Shown here: one piece after another, positions 51,549 through 59,906 of the stretch
How the letters are laid out: every line of letters begins with the position of its first letter
How positions within the stretch are numbered: position 1 is the stretch's first letter
DNA from: Kluyvera sp046569695
GTDB lineage: Bacteria; Pseudomonadota; Gammaproteobacteria; Enterobacterales; Enterobacteriaceae
Reading direction: 5' to 3'
DNA length: 64,000 nt
Assembly (NCBI RefSeq): GCF_046569695.1
Contig: NZ_JBKHUI010000017.1
Coordinates: forward strand, 45,818 to 109,817
Notes under the pieces: model-generated
Seen by the model: the letters and a program-made list of their open reading frames with translations, nothing else
The model's database searches: none
Told to the model about the DNA's origin: nothing
Made by a program: the position numbers and the translations under genes

Positions 51549-53066
51549 TTACGCGTGCCGGGTTTTCAACGGTGCCTCTTTCAGCCACCACGATAGCAGG
51601 AACGCCACCACCATAATGCAGGCCGCCATAATAAACGCTGCGTGAATCGCCGAGCCAAAGGCGCTGAGATAATCGCTGCGAATGGCGTCGGGCAACTGGT
51701 GGATCGCCACCGGGTTCATCCCCGGTGGAATCGCCGCGCCTTCAGGTAACAGGCTGGTCAGCCGCGATTGCAGCACTGAGGTAAACACCGCGCCAAACAG
51801 CGCCACGCCGATAGAGCCACCAATCGAGCGGAACAGCGTCACCCCCGAGGTTGCCACGCCATAAAGGTTCGCCGCCACGGTGTTTTGCACCGCCAGCACC
51901 AGCACCTGCATCACCATCCCCAGGCCCATCCCCAGCACGCCGGTAAACAGATACAGCTGCCAGGTCGGCGAGGTAATGGTAATGCGCGTCAGCAGCACCA
52001 TCCCGATAAAGCCCATCAGCGTCCCGACGATGGGGTAAATCCGGTATTTCCCGGTGCGGCTAATGGCCCGCCCGCTGATAATCGAAGTCAGCAGCAGCCC
52101 GCCCATCAGCGGGATCAGCTGCAGCCCGGCTTCCGTCGGCGTGGCGTTTTTCACCACCTGCAGATAGAGCGGCAGGAAGGTCACCGAGCCGAACAGCGAC
52201 ATACCGATGATAAAGCCAATCAGGCTGCACAGCAGGAAGCTGCGGTTACGGAACAGCGAGAGCGGAATAATCGGCTCAAACGCCAGCCGCTCTTCATAGA
52301 TAAACCCAGCGATACCAATCAGGCCAAAGGCCAGAATGCACCACAGCTGCGGGTCGCTCCACTCGCGCACCGTGCCGCCTTCGGTGGTGAACAGGATGAT
52401 GCACACCAACGCCATGGTCAGGTAAATCGCCCCCAGCCAGTCAATCTGATGCTGGCTGCGTTTGTTGCTGGAGTGGAATACCGCGCCAATCACAAACAGC
52501 GCGAACAGCCCCAGCGGCAGGTTGATATAGAAAATCCAGCGCCAGGAGGCGTGTTGCACGATAAAGCCACCGATAAGCGGCCCGATAACCGTCGCCAGAC
52601 CAAACACGCCGCCGAACAGCCCCTGATAGCGCCCGCGTTCGGCAGGCGGGATCACGTCGGCTACCGCCGCCATGCTGATCACCATCAACCCGCCGCCGCC
52701 AAGCCCCTGAAGGGCGCGCATCAGCACCAGCTGCGTCATGTTCTGCGCCAGCCCGCATAGCGCTGAGCCGGCGAGGAACAGCAGAATCGAAATTTGCAGC
52801 ACCCGCTTGCGGCCAAATAGATCGCCGAACTTACCGTACAGCGGCACCACGATGGTGGAGGTGAGGATATAGGCCGTCACCACCCAGGAAAGCTTGTCGA
52901 GGCCGCCCAGCTCGCCGACAATGGTCGGCAGCGCGGTGGAGACTATCGTCTGGTCGAGCGCGGAGAGCAGCATCACCAGCAGGAGCGCGCTGAACAGCAG
53001 ACGGACTGAGGTGACACCCGCCTGTTGAGGCGGCTGTGCGTTCGTCGTCGTTTCGGATGCCATCAT
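51549..53066 (-). CDS. DHA2-family (14-TM) MFS drug efflux transporter
   Basis: This 505-residue EmrB/QacA-type transporter has about 14 membrane segments. It shows motif C-like GLFGGVFGLATVIGPLIGGF and the N-terminal ALDQTIVSTALPTIVGELGG. No EmrA-type adaptor is adjacent, so it probably works alone in the inner membrane. It is divergent from a TetR gene across an AT-rich inverted repeat. The substrate is unknown. Confidence 0.88.
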   Translation of the reverse strand: MMASETTTNAQPPQQAGVTSVRLLFSALLLVMLLSALDQTIVSTALPTIVGELGGLDKLSWVVTAYILTSTIVVPLYGKFGDLFGRKRVLQISILLFLAGSALCGLAQNMTQLVLMRALQGLGGGGLMVISMAAVADVIPPAERGRYQGLFGGVFGLATVIGPLIGGFIVQHASWRWIFYINLPLGLFALFVIGAVFHSSNKRSQHQIDWLGAIYLTMALVCIILFTTEGGTVREWSDPQLWCILAFGLIGIAGFIYEERLAFEPIIPLSLFRNRSFLLCSLIGFIIGMSLFGSVTFLPLYLQVVKNATPTEAGLQLIPLMGGLLLTSIISGRAISRTGKYRIYPIVGTLMGFIGMVLLTRITITSPTWQLYLFTGVLGMGLGMVMQVLVLAVQNTVAANLYGVATSGVTLFRSIGGSIGVALFGAVFTSVLQSRLTSLLPEGAAIPPGMNPVAIHQLPDAIRSDYLSAFGSAIHAAFIMAACIMVVAFLLSWWLKEAPLKTRHA

Positions 53067-53079
53067 GTTCTCACTTGAA

Positions 53080-53101
53080 ATTAATTAAATGTATAATTAA
53101 T
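53080..53101. promoter_or_regulatory. AT-rich inverted repeat between MFS pump and TetR gene
   Basis: ATTAATTA and TAATTAAT are perfect 8-base arms separated by six bases. The element lies 14 bases before the pump start and 42 before the TetR start, as expected for a shared operator. Confidence 0.7.
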
Positions 53102-53142
53102 ATTTATTGAAGATCACCCAGAGGTCAAGAGATCCCGTTTCT

Positions 53143-53802
53143 ATGCCAGCACAAAAAGACCATTTCGAGCCGCGTAAACCCGGTCGCCCGCGCGGCAGCA
53201 AGCCGGATGCGGCAAAGCGTGAACAGCTGATAGACATTGCCCTGCAGCTGTTTTCCCGGCAGGGCATTGCACGCACCTCGCTGAACGCCATTGCCCGCGA
53301 AGCCGGGGTGACGCCTGCCATGCTGCATTACTATTTCAATTCACGGGAGCAATTGCTCGACGTGATGATCGAAGAGCGTTTTCTGCCGCTGCGCGCGAAA
53401 ATAAGCGGCGTGTTTGGCGATTATCCCGACGAGCCGGTTAAAGCGCTGACGGCGATGGTGAAAACCCTGTCGGCGATTGCCGCCGAGCACGAGTGGTTTG
53501 CCCCGCTGTGGATGCAGGAGGTGATTGGCGAAATGCCGGTGCTGCGCCAGCATCTGCACGCTCGCTTTGGCGACGATAAATATCACGCCACGCTGGCGAT
53601 GGTGAAACGCTGGCAGGATGAGGGAAAAATCAACCCGCACCTGAGCGCGGAGCTGCTGTTCACTACGCTGTTAAGCCTGGTGCTGGTGCCGTTTTCCCGC
53701 ATGCGTAACGACGAGCGGCTGGCGATGCTGACGCCGGAGGTCATCACCAACAACGTACTGGCGGTGATCCAGCAGGGGATTGGCCCAATGTCGGCCCGAT
53801 AA
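53143..53802 (+). CDS. TetR-family regulator of the adjacent MFS pump
   Basis: This 219-residue regulator has a basic N-terminal arm (KPGRPRGSKPD), a helix-turn-helix (about 35-75, TSLNAIAREAGVTPAMLHYY) and a C-terminal domain resembling CecR/YbiH-type proteins. ATG 53143 is preferred; a TTG at 53107 would add 12 residues. It very likely represses the divergent 14-TM pump. Its stop codon lies in REP sequence. Confidence 0.85.
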   Translation: MPAQKDHFEPRKPGRPRGSKPDAAKREQLIDIALQLFSRQGIARTSLNAIAREAGVTPAMLHYYFNSREQLLDVMIEERFLPLRAKISGVFGDYPDEPVKALTAMVKTLSAIAAEHEWFAPLWMQEVIGEMPVLRQHLHARFGDDKYHATLAMVKRWQDEGKINPHLSAELLFTTLLSLVLVPFSRMRNDERLAMLTPEVITNNVLAVIQQGIGPMSAR

Positions 53803-53872
53803 GCGTAGCGCCATCGGGCACGATGCGGCACATTGCCGGATGGCGGCGTTGAACGCCTTATCCGGCCTACCG
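53791..53872. repeat. REP/BIME pair overlapping two gene ends
   Basis: Two REP units (CCCGATAAGCGTAGCGCCATC and GCCGGATGGCGGCG...CTTATCCGGCCTACC) contain the stop codons of both the TetR gene and the convergent GH1 gene. Confidence 0.88.
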
Positions 53873-55261
53873 GCTAAACTGGTTACTCTCCGCTAACGCC
53901 TTAAACCACAGCCCGTTGCGCTTAATCTGCCGCTCACCCGTTTCAAGATCGAGACGGTAAAAACCGTAGCGGCGCTTAAACGAGTTGAGCCACGACCAGT
54001 TGTCGATAAACGTCCACTGGTGCACGCCGAAGCAATTCGCGCCGTCGGCGATGGCGCGGTGGAGCTGCACCAGATGTTCTTCCATCAGACCGATGCGGAA
54101 GCCATCTTCAATCACTCCATCTGCCTGTACCGGGCCTTCGGATTGCAAATCCATGGCGATGCCAATTTCGGCGAGATACCACTTAATATTGCCGTAATTG
54201 TCGCGAATATTGACGGCAATATCGTAGATAGCCTGCGGATGAATTTCATTGTTATCGCGGTACGGATTAAAGCGGCCGTTCGGGTCGACGTAGTTTTCGA
54301 AGTAGTACTCCGGTGAGAAATAGTCGAGGGTGTACGGGGTCTCACGCGCCTGGACGCGACGCGGCACGTAGTAGTTCACGCCGAGGAAATCGATCCTTGA
54401 ATCGGTAATCAACGACACTTCCTGTTTGGTGGTTTCCGGCAAGCAGTTATGCAGCGCCAGTAGCTCGCACAGCTCTTTCGGGAACTGGTGCTTCACCAGC
54501 GGGTCGAGGAAGCTGCGGTTAAATAACAGGTCGGCATACCACGCCGCTTTTTTATCTTCCGGCGAGTCGTTGCGGGTATAGGACGGCGTTAGGTTTAACA
54601 CCACGCCAATCTCGCCCGGCAGCTGCTGTTGGCGGTAGCATTCGACCGCTTTGGCGTGCGCCAGCATGATATTAAACGCCACCTGTGCGGCCAGTTTGCC
54701 GTCTTTTTTACACGGATAGTGGAAGTCGTACAGGTAGCCACCTTCTACCGGCACAATCGGTTCGTTGAAGGTGATCCAGTATTTGATTTTATGGCCAAAC
54801 AGGCGAAATGCGGTGGCGGCAAAGCGGGCGAACAGGTCGGTGACGTGCTTTGACTCGAAGCCGCCGTAGCGGTTTTGCAACGCTTCCGGCATATCAAAAT
54901 GGTAGAGGTTGACCATCGGTTCGATGCCGTTAGCGATCATTTCGTCGAAATAGTCGTTATAGAAACGGACGGCGTCGGCGTTCGGTTCGCCGGTTTCGAG
55001 ATCGTCTATTAGCCGTGACCACTGAATTGAGGTGCGGAATGAGTTGAAGCCGATGTGCTTCATCAGCGCCACATCTTCTTTGTAGCGATGCAGCGTGTTA
55101 CAGACCGTCTCCGGTCCTATTCCCTGGAAAAAGCGTTCCGGCTGTGCGGCGTGCCAGCTGTCCCAGATGGAGCGATGAGGCTTGCCCTCTGCGCCTTCGG
55201 TTTGTGGGCCAGAGGCAGCAGCGCCCCAGAAGAAGTGGTTCGGAAACGCGTAAGTGGTCAT
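53867..55261 (-). CDS. GH1-family glycoside hydrolase
   Basis: This 464-residue (beta/alpha)8 enzyme resembles beta-glucosidases and 6-phospho-beta-glucosidases. It has the N-terminal FFWGAAASGPQTEGA and the acid/base Glu167 in TFNEP. The nucleophile motif, normally TENG, reads AEIG with Glu365 kept. The SxxK-Y phosphate-binding pattern of 6-phospho enzymes is not clear (NSFKRRYGFYRLD), so the substrate form is uncertain. AGGAGA precedes the ATG. No PTS permease is adjacent. Confidence 0.85.
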   Translation of the reverse strand: MTTYAFPNHFFWGAAASGPQTEGAEGKPHRSIWDSWHAAQPERFFQGIGPETVCNTLHRYKEDVALMKHIGFNSFRTSIQWSRLIDDLETGEPNADAVRFYNDYFDEMIANGIEPMVNLYHFDMPEALQNRYGGFESKHVTDLFARFAATAFRLFGHKIKYWITFNEPIVPVEGGYLYDFHYPCKKDGKLAAQVAFNIMLAHAKAVECYRQQQLPGEIGVVLNLTPSYTRNDSPEDKKAAWYADLLFNRSFLDPLVKHQFPKELCELLALHNCLPETTKQEVSLITDSRIDFLGVNYYVPRRVQARETPYTLDYFSPEYYFENYVDPNGRFNPYRDNNEIHPQAIYDIAVNIRDNYGNIKWYLAEIGIAMDLQSEGPVQADGVIEDGFRIGLMEEHLVQLHRAIADGANCFGVHQWTFIDNWSWLNSFKRRYGFYRLDLETGERQIKRNGLWFKALAESNQFSR

Positions 55262-55486
55262 TGAATCTCCTGAAATAAAGCTGCGCTGTGGCAGCAAATG
55301 ACGTTATCGCCATCGTTGGCAAAAAGACCGGGGGAGCCATCTTCGCTGGTTGCCGCTTCGTTTTCCGCGCGCTTGATCACTGTTTTCGCGCCTTGCTTCA
55401 GGCATAGACGCAGGCGCAAGACACTTCTTTACAGCACCGTTTGAGCGGGCTCGCTAAGATACGCCTCGTACTTTGACGAGGTCATG

Positions 55487-56005
55487 ATGAGCGAATTTTT
55501 CCAGCGCCGCCGCGTATACCGCTGGCTGCGCGAAATTATCGTGCTGTTGCTGTTAGCCGCGGTGCTGATGTGGGGCGTTGACCGCTTCCGCAGCCCGACG
55601 CTGCCCGACACCTTCTCCGGCACCACCATGCAGACAATAGACGGCCAGCAGCTGGATTTCGCCGCGATGAGCGAGACCCGCCCGCTGCTGGTTTATGTCT
55701 GGGCGACCTGGTGCAGCATCTGCCGCTTTACCTCGCCGTCGGTTGAAAAGCTGAAGAAGCAGGGCGGCAACGTGGTGAGCATCGCCCTGCGCTCTGGCGA
55801 TGATGCGCGGCTGGCGACGTGGATGCAGAAAAAACAGCTGACCATGCCGGTGGTGAACGACGCGCGCGGTGAGCTGGCCCAGCGCTGGCAGGTCGAGGTG
55901 ACGCCAACGCTGGTGGTTATCGACAAAGGCAAACCGGTTAGCGTGACGACCGGCTGGACGAGCTACTGGGGCATGAAAATGCGCCTGTGGTGGGCGGGCC
56001 TGTAA
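55487..56005 (+). CDS. ScsD-like membrane-anchored thioredoxin protein
   Basis: This 172-residue protein has one N-terminal membrane anchor (about 17-31) and a periplasmic thioredoxin domain with the active site WCSIC (Cys76, Cys79) and the cis-proline region VEVTPTLVVID. It resembles ScsD of the Salmonella copper-tolerance locus, but scsABC are absent. GAGG is five bases before this ATG; an ATG one codon earlier is possible. It likely reduces or oxidises envelope disulfides. Confidence 0.83.
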   Translation: MSEFFQRRRVYRWLREIIVLLLLAAVLMWGVDRFRSPTLPDTFSGTTMQTIDGQQLDFAAMSETRPLLVYVWATWCSICRFTSPSVEKLKKQGGNVVSIALRSGDDARLATWMQKKQLTMPVVNDARGELAQRWQVEVTPTLVVIDKGKPVSVTTGWTSYWGMKMRLWWAGL

Positions 56006-56013
56006 CCCTTATA

Positions 56014-56134
56014 CTATTGCGATATTGATAATAGTCTATTGCGATTTATACCATTTATGTAATCAGTCCGCGGTCGTATCCTTCTTCGCATCACGTTACC
56101 GAGCGTAACGTCCCTTACCGAACAGGATACGACC
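56014..56134 (+). promoter_or_regulatory. Promoter with direct repeat and RBS-masking hairpin
   Basis: CTATTGCGAT occurs twice (56014-56023, 56036-56045), 22 bases apart. TTGATA (56025) and TATACC (56047) are candidate -35 and -10 boxes. GGTCGTATCC (56072-56081) is the perfect complement of GGATACGACC (56125-56134), which ends at the start codon and includes the AGGA ribosome binding site. An inner stem ACGTTAC/GTAACGT (56093-56111) stacks inside. The RNA would fold so that the site is closed. Confidence 0.65.
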
Positions 56135-56347
56135 ATGAAAACCCTTACCGCGATTTTTGCTGCTTCCCTTCTCTCTGCCGCTGCCTTTAGCGCCTCTGCG
56201 CAAAGCGTCACGGCGACCGCCACTACGCTGGACTCCGCTGAAGCGGCGATTGCGCAGAAAGCCAAAGAGATGAACGCCTCCGACTATAAAATCACCAGCG
56301 CACGCATGGGCAACACCGTGACCATGAGCGCTGAGCTGTACAAATAA
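56135..56347 (+). CDS. BhsA/McbA-like (DUF1471) periplasmic protein
   Basis: This 70-residue protein has a signal peptide (cleavage after Ala22, ASA|QS) and a DUF1471 domain (SVTATATTLDSAEAAIAQKA ... ITSARMGNTVTMSAELYK). E. coli relatives respond to acid, oxidative or metal stress and affect biofilm. The next gene starts 15 bases later, so the two are probably co-transcribed. Translation may be limited by the upstream hairpin. Confidence 0.85.
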   Translation: MKTLTAIFAASLLSAAAFSASAQSVTATATTLDSAEAAIAQKAKEMNASDYKITSARMGNTVTMSAELYK

Positions 56348-56362
56348 GCGGGGGAAAACAGC

Positions 56363-57463
56363 ATGTTATTCAATCACTATTCTCTGAACGACCTGCCGCT
56401 GGCTAACCGCATTGTGATGCCGCCGATGACCCGTTCCCGCGCTGGAACCGGTGATGTGGCGACCGACATGATGGCCGACTACTACGCGCAGCGTGCCAGC
56501 GCCGGGCTTATCATCAGCGAAGGCACACAAATCAGCCAGCAGGGCCAGGGCTATGCCTGGACGCCGGGTATGTACTCTGACGCGCAGATTGCCGGCTGGA
56601 AAAAAGTGACCAGCGCCGTGCATCAGGCGGGTGGTAAAATCTTCGCCCAGCTGTGGCACGTGGGCCGCGTTTCTCACAACGTCCTGCAGCCGAACGGCGC
56701 GCAGCCGGTCTCCTCTTCGGCGATTCAGGCCGAAGGCGTGAAGGTGTTTGTCGACGTGGAAGGCCGTGGCCCGGAAAGCGGCGTCGGCGCGATGGTGCAG
56801 CACGATATGCCGCGCGCGCTGCGTACTGATGAGATCCCGGCTATCGTCAACGACTATGCCCAGGCGGCGCGTAACGCCATTGCGGCCGGTTTTGACGGTA
56901 TTGAACTGCATGGGGCGAACGGCTACCTGATTAACCAGTTTATTGATTCGCAGGCTAACCTGCGCGACGACGAATACGGTGGCTCGCTGCAAAACCGTCT
57001 GCGCTTTATGAAAGAGGTGGTCGCTGCGGTGTCTGAGGCGATTGGTAAAGAGCGCGTGGGTATTCGTCTCGCGCCGCTGACCACGCTGATGGGTTCACGC
57101 GACGATACCCCGGAAGCGACCTATCTGGCAGCGGCCAGCGTGCTGAGCGAGATGGGTATTGCCTATATTCACATCGCCGAAGCCGACTGGGATGATGCGC
57201 CGGTGATGCCCGCCGCGTTTAAAGAAGCGCTGCGGATTATCTTCCACGGCACGCTGATTTACTCCGGTAAATACACCAAAGCCCGTGCCGAAGAGGCGCT
57301 GGCAAAAGGCTGGGCGGATCTGATTGGTTTTGGCCGTCCGTTTATCGCTAACCCGGATCTGCCGTACCGTCTGGAGCATGATTTACCGCTGAACGTACCG
57401 GTGAAGGAGCAGTTCTTTGGCGGTGGGAAGGCGGGGTATCTGGATTATCCGACGGCGGAGTGA
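56363..57463 (+). CDS. Old yellow enzyme family alkene reductase (NemA-like)
   Basis: This 366-residue FMN enzyme reduces activated C=C bonds and other electrophiles with NAD(P)H. The His-x-x-Asn substrate pair is in GIELHGANGYLINQFID, and the flavin-binding start is ANRIVMPPMTRSRA. The conserved GFGRPFIANPDL lies near the end. It resembles NemA but has no nemR next to it. With the BhsA-like gene it suggests a reactive-electrophile stress operon (inference). Confidence 0.9.
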   Translation: MLFNHYSLNDLPLANRIVMPPMTRSRAGTGDVATDMMADYYAQRASAGLIISEGTQISQQGQGYAWTPGMYSDAQIAGWKKVTSAVHQAGGKIFAQLWHVGRVSHNVLQPNGAQPVSSSAIQAEGVKVFVDVEGRGPESGVGAMVQHDMPRALRTDEIPAIVNDYAQAARNAIAAGFDGIELHGANGYLINQFIDSQANLRDDEYGGSLQNRLRFMKEVVAAVSEAIGKERVGIRLAPLTTLMGSRDDTPEATYLAAASVLSEMGIAYIHIAEADWDDAPVMPAAFKEALRIIFHGTLIYSGKYTKARAEEALAKGWADLIGFGRPFIANPDLPYRLEHDLPLNVPVKEQFFGGGKAGYLDYPTAE

Positions 57464-57469
57464 TGGGTG

Positions 57470-57557
57470 CTTCCCCCTAACCCTCTCCCCAAAGGGGAGA
57501 GGGGACCGACGGTTTTCTCCCTCGCCCCTTTGGGGAGAGGGCCGGGGTGAGGGGTAA
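57470..57557. repeat. Palindrome of the GGGGAGAGGG family, probable bidirectional terminator
   Basis: CCCTAACCCTCTCCCC...GGGGAGAGGGGACC and CCCTCGCCCC...GGGGAGAGGGCCGGGGTG form two back-to-back hairpins between convergent genes. Confidence 0.8.
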
Positions 57558-57562
57558 TTCCC

Positions 57563-57844
57563 TTAAGCTACATCGTAAATACGCACGTCTGGTGCACTGT
57601 TCAGATACGGCTTCAGTGCTTTGACCACGTCCTGAGTGAACAGGTCGCTGCTGAGGTAAGCCTGCGCCTGTTCGCGGGTGTTAAAGCCGTGCAGTACCTG
57701 CACGTCTTCCTCGCGGATCAGCAGCTCTTTGGCCGTTGCTCCGGCGATGGTATTGAGGAACGGCGCTTTGTACTGCTGATAAACACCCGCCGCGGCGGGA
57801 CGGTTTTCGGGGCTGATATCGAGGGTGATTTGCAACCAGGCCAT
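57563..57844 (-). CDS. Small ABM-type (dimeric alpha/beta barrel) protein
   Basis: This 93-residue protein looks like a single antibiotic-biosynthesis-monooxygenase-type domain (LQITLDISPENR ... LIREEDVQVLHGFNTREQA). Members are quinol monooxygenases or heme/ligand binding proteins. GGAGAA precedes the ATG. It is downstream of, and on the same strand as, a LysR gene. Substrate unknown. Confidence 0.65.
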   Translation of the reverse strand: MAWLQITLDISPENRPAAAGVYQQYKAPFLNTIAGATAKELLIREEDVQVLHGFNTREQAQAYLSSDLFTQDVVKALKPYLNSAPDVRIYDVA

Positions 57845-57945
57845 GATGTTCTCCTGTATTCATAGTGGCAGTTGGGTTGCCTGAATTATCAGAAGTCATG
57901 GCCACTGCCACAAATCAGATCTTCTTGCGGTGCAGGATAGTTTTT

Positions 57946-58866
57946 CTATGCGACGTCATTTTCCGCCGCGATGTCCGTTGTCAGCCAGTCGTGGAAAATA
58001 CGCACTTCCGGGCGCATAACCGCATGCTGCGGCGTGACCAGATAATAGGACCAGGTGAGCGGCCAGCGATGGTCGGGGTGCAGTTGCGTCAGTTGGCCGG
58101 TGCTAATCAACGCCTTCACCAGCGCGTGGCGCACAATCGCCACGCCGCGCCCGCTTAACGCCGCGAGGATCACCGCCGAAGTGGAGTTGATATGCAGCCC
58201 GCTCTCTTTTGCCGCTGGGGCGTTTAGCGTGCTGAGCACCTCATCCCAGCCGGGAAAATTGGCGCCGGGGTGCGGGGTATCGTCGTGAATCAGTTTTTGC
58301 TGCGAGAGCCAGACGCCGCAGGCGGTTTTCTCCGGCGGCACCAACCGTGGGCTACAGACCAGCACCGCTTCTTCATTCATCAGCCAGGTTTTATCCACCC
58401 CCGGCCAATCGCCCTGCCCGCAACGGATGCCGACGTCGGCCTCGCCGTGGGAGACATCCATCAGTTTTTCGGTGACGTTCAGGCGCAGGTCGATCGCATC
58501 ATGCGCTTCAGAGAAGCGGTTCAGCCGCTCCATCAGCCAGTTCATCATCAGCACCTGCGAGGCGGTTACCACCACCACCGAACGCGCCCGGCGGCCGCGC
58601 AGCTTGTTCAGCCCGGACTCGAGTTTATCCAGCCCCTGGGTGATGTCCTGCAACGCTTCCTGCGCTTCGCTCACCAGTGTGAGCCGCTCTTTACCCGAGC
58701 GCGTGCGATGCAGCAGCGGGTGCCCGACCCAATCTTCCAGCGCCCTGACCAGTTGCCCCACGGCGGCGGGCGTCACGCCCAGCTCCTGCGCCGCGCCGGT
58801 AAAACTGCCGTGGCGAGCGGTGGCTTCAAAGGCGTGCAGCCATTTGAGGCGGTTTAGTGAGCGCAT
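57946..58866 (-). CDS. LysR-family regulator, GcvA-like
   Basis: This 306-residue regulator has an N-terminal winged helix (about 8-65, SFTGAAQELGVTPAAVGQLV) and a GcvA-type substrate domain (EADVGIRCGQGDWPG). It is followed on the same strand by the ABM gene, its possible target. Its effector is unknown. Confidence 0.85.
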   Translation of the reverse strand: MRSLNRLKWLHAFEATARHGSFTGAAQELGVTPAAVGQLVRALEDWVGHPLLHRTRSGKERLTLVSEAQEALQDITQGLDKLESGLNKLRGRRARSVVVVTASQVLMMNWLMERLNRFSEAHDAIDLRLNVTEKLMDVSHGEADVGIRCGQGDWPGVDKTWLMNEEAVLVCSPRLVPPEKTACGVWLSQQKLIHDDTPHPGANFPGWDEVLSTLNAPAAKESGLHINSTSAVILAALSGRGVAIVRHALVKALISTGQLTQLHPDHRWPLTWSYYLVTPQHAVMRPEVRIFHDWLTTDIAAENDVA

Positions 58867-58922
58867 ACGGATTCCTCTTGGGGGATGATGGCCTCAGTAT
58901 ACGCGAACGATAAAGATTTTCT

Positions 58923-59894
58923 TTAGTAGGTCACGGTGATGGTGACGGTGTCGGCGTAGCTGTCTGCGCGATAGTTGGCGTTGGGAACCAGGGCGTAGAC
59001 CGTTTTGTTGACGGAGGATCCTGTACCGGTATCTGCGACCAGGTTGGGAGATGCGTTACCCCATGTGAGACCGGAAACTCCTGCCGTTGATTTCAACTGA
59101 TAGGGAACCAGGTCCGGGTTGGTTGAGGTCGTCGCGGTGCTTTTCATGACGCCACTCCCGGTAGTGTTACCGTTTGAGGGGGTGAGCCCGATGGTGTAGG
59201 CCGTACCGTTTGTGCATGCCATGGTGAAGTTGCTGTTGCTGGTAATATTGGTTTGGGTGTAGGCAACTGAACCCAGTGAAAGCGTGTTGGTGGCGGTTAT
59301 CTGGCACTGTTTACTGACGGTGGCGGTGACGCCAAAAGCAAAGTTACCGACGACCGTGCTGCCACACGCTGCGCCCAGGTTGAGCGGGTTAATTATTGAT
59401 GTAATCGAGGCGTTAATGGCGAGAAAGTTGTCCGTATAGTTTCCAGGGACTGCCGTACTTTGCCCTTTAGGTATGACGGCATAGACGGTAAAGGAGCCGG
59501 TTAAATCATTGAGAGTCAGCATACGCCAGGCAACCCTCTTGGGGCTAAAGCTTGCGTTGCTGTCCTGATTGCCCAATACGATGGTATGCCCGCTGTCCTG
59601 ATAGAGTTGATAGTTAATTTTTGCCGTGCCTGAGGTCATCTGCCGGGGAAAAGTGGATCCGTTTGCCGACGGGCCAAAGTTGAAACAGATGGTGGCGCCC
59701 AGCAGTGAGAGTACAGCCCCCGTGCAGGTGTAGTTAACGTTTACACTAATAACCGTATCACTTGTGTTGTTGAATGGGGATACGGCGCTGGTGAAGGCGA
59801 CATTGGGGACGGGGGAAACGGTACAGCTCACAGCAAAGCTTTTTAGCGGGAAAAAGCACAGCCCTACCAGTAAAATCATCACTCTTAACCACAT
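58923..59894 (-). CDS. Csu-type pilus tip protein with two spore-coat-U domains
   Basis: This 323-residue secreted protein has a signal peptide (cleavage after about Ala21, KSFA|VS) and two SCPU domains (about 22-170 and 180-323). It ends in the donor-strand-like YADTVTITVTY. The arrangement matches CsuE-like two-domain tip adhesins of archaic chaperone-usher pili. It is last in the operon and starts 12 bases after the usher. Confidence 0.82.
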   Translation of the reverse strand: MWLRVMILLVGLCFFPLKSFAVSCTVSPVPNVAFTSAVSPFNNTSDTVISVNVNYTCTGAVLSLLGATICFNFGPSANGSTFPRQMTSGTAKINYQLYQDSGHTIVLGNQDSNASFSPKRVAWRMLTLNDLTGSFTVYAVIPKGQSTAVPGNYTDNFLAINASITSIINPLNLGAACGSTVVGNFAFGVTATVSKQCQITATNTLSLGSVAYTQTNITSNSNFTMACTNGTAYTIGLTPSNGNTTGSGVMKSTATTSTNPDLVPYQLKSTAGVSGLTWGNASPNLVADTGTGSSVNKTVYALVPNANYRADSYADTVTITVTY

Positions 59895-59906
59895 GATCGC
59901 TGCTCC

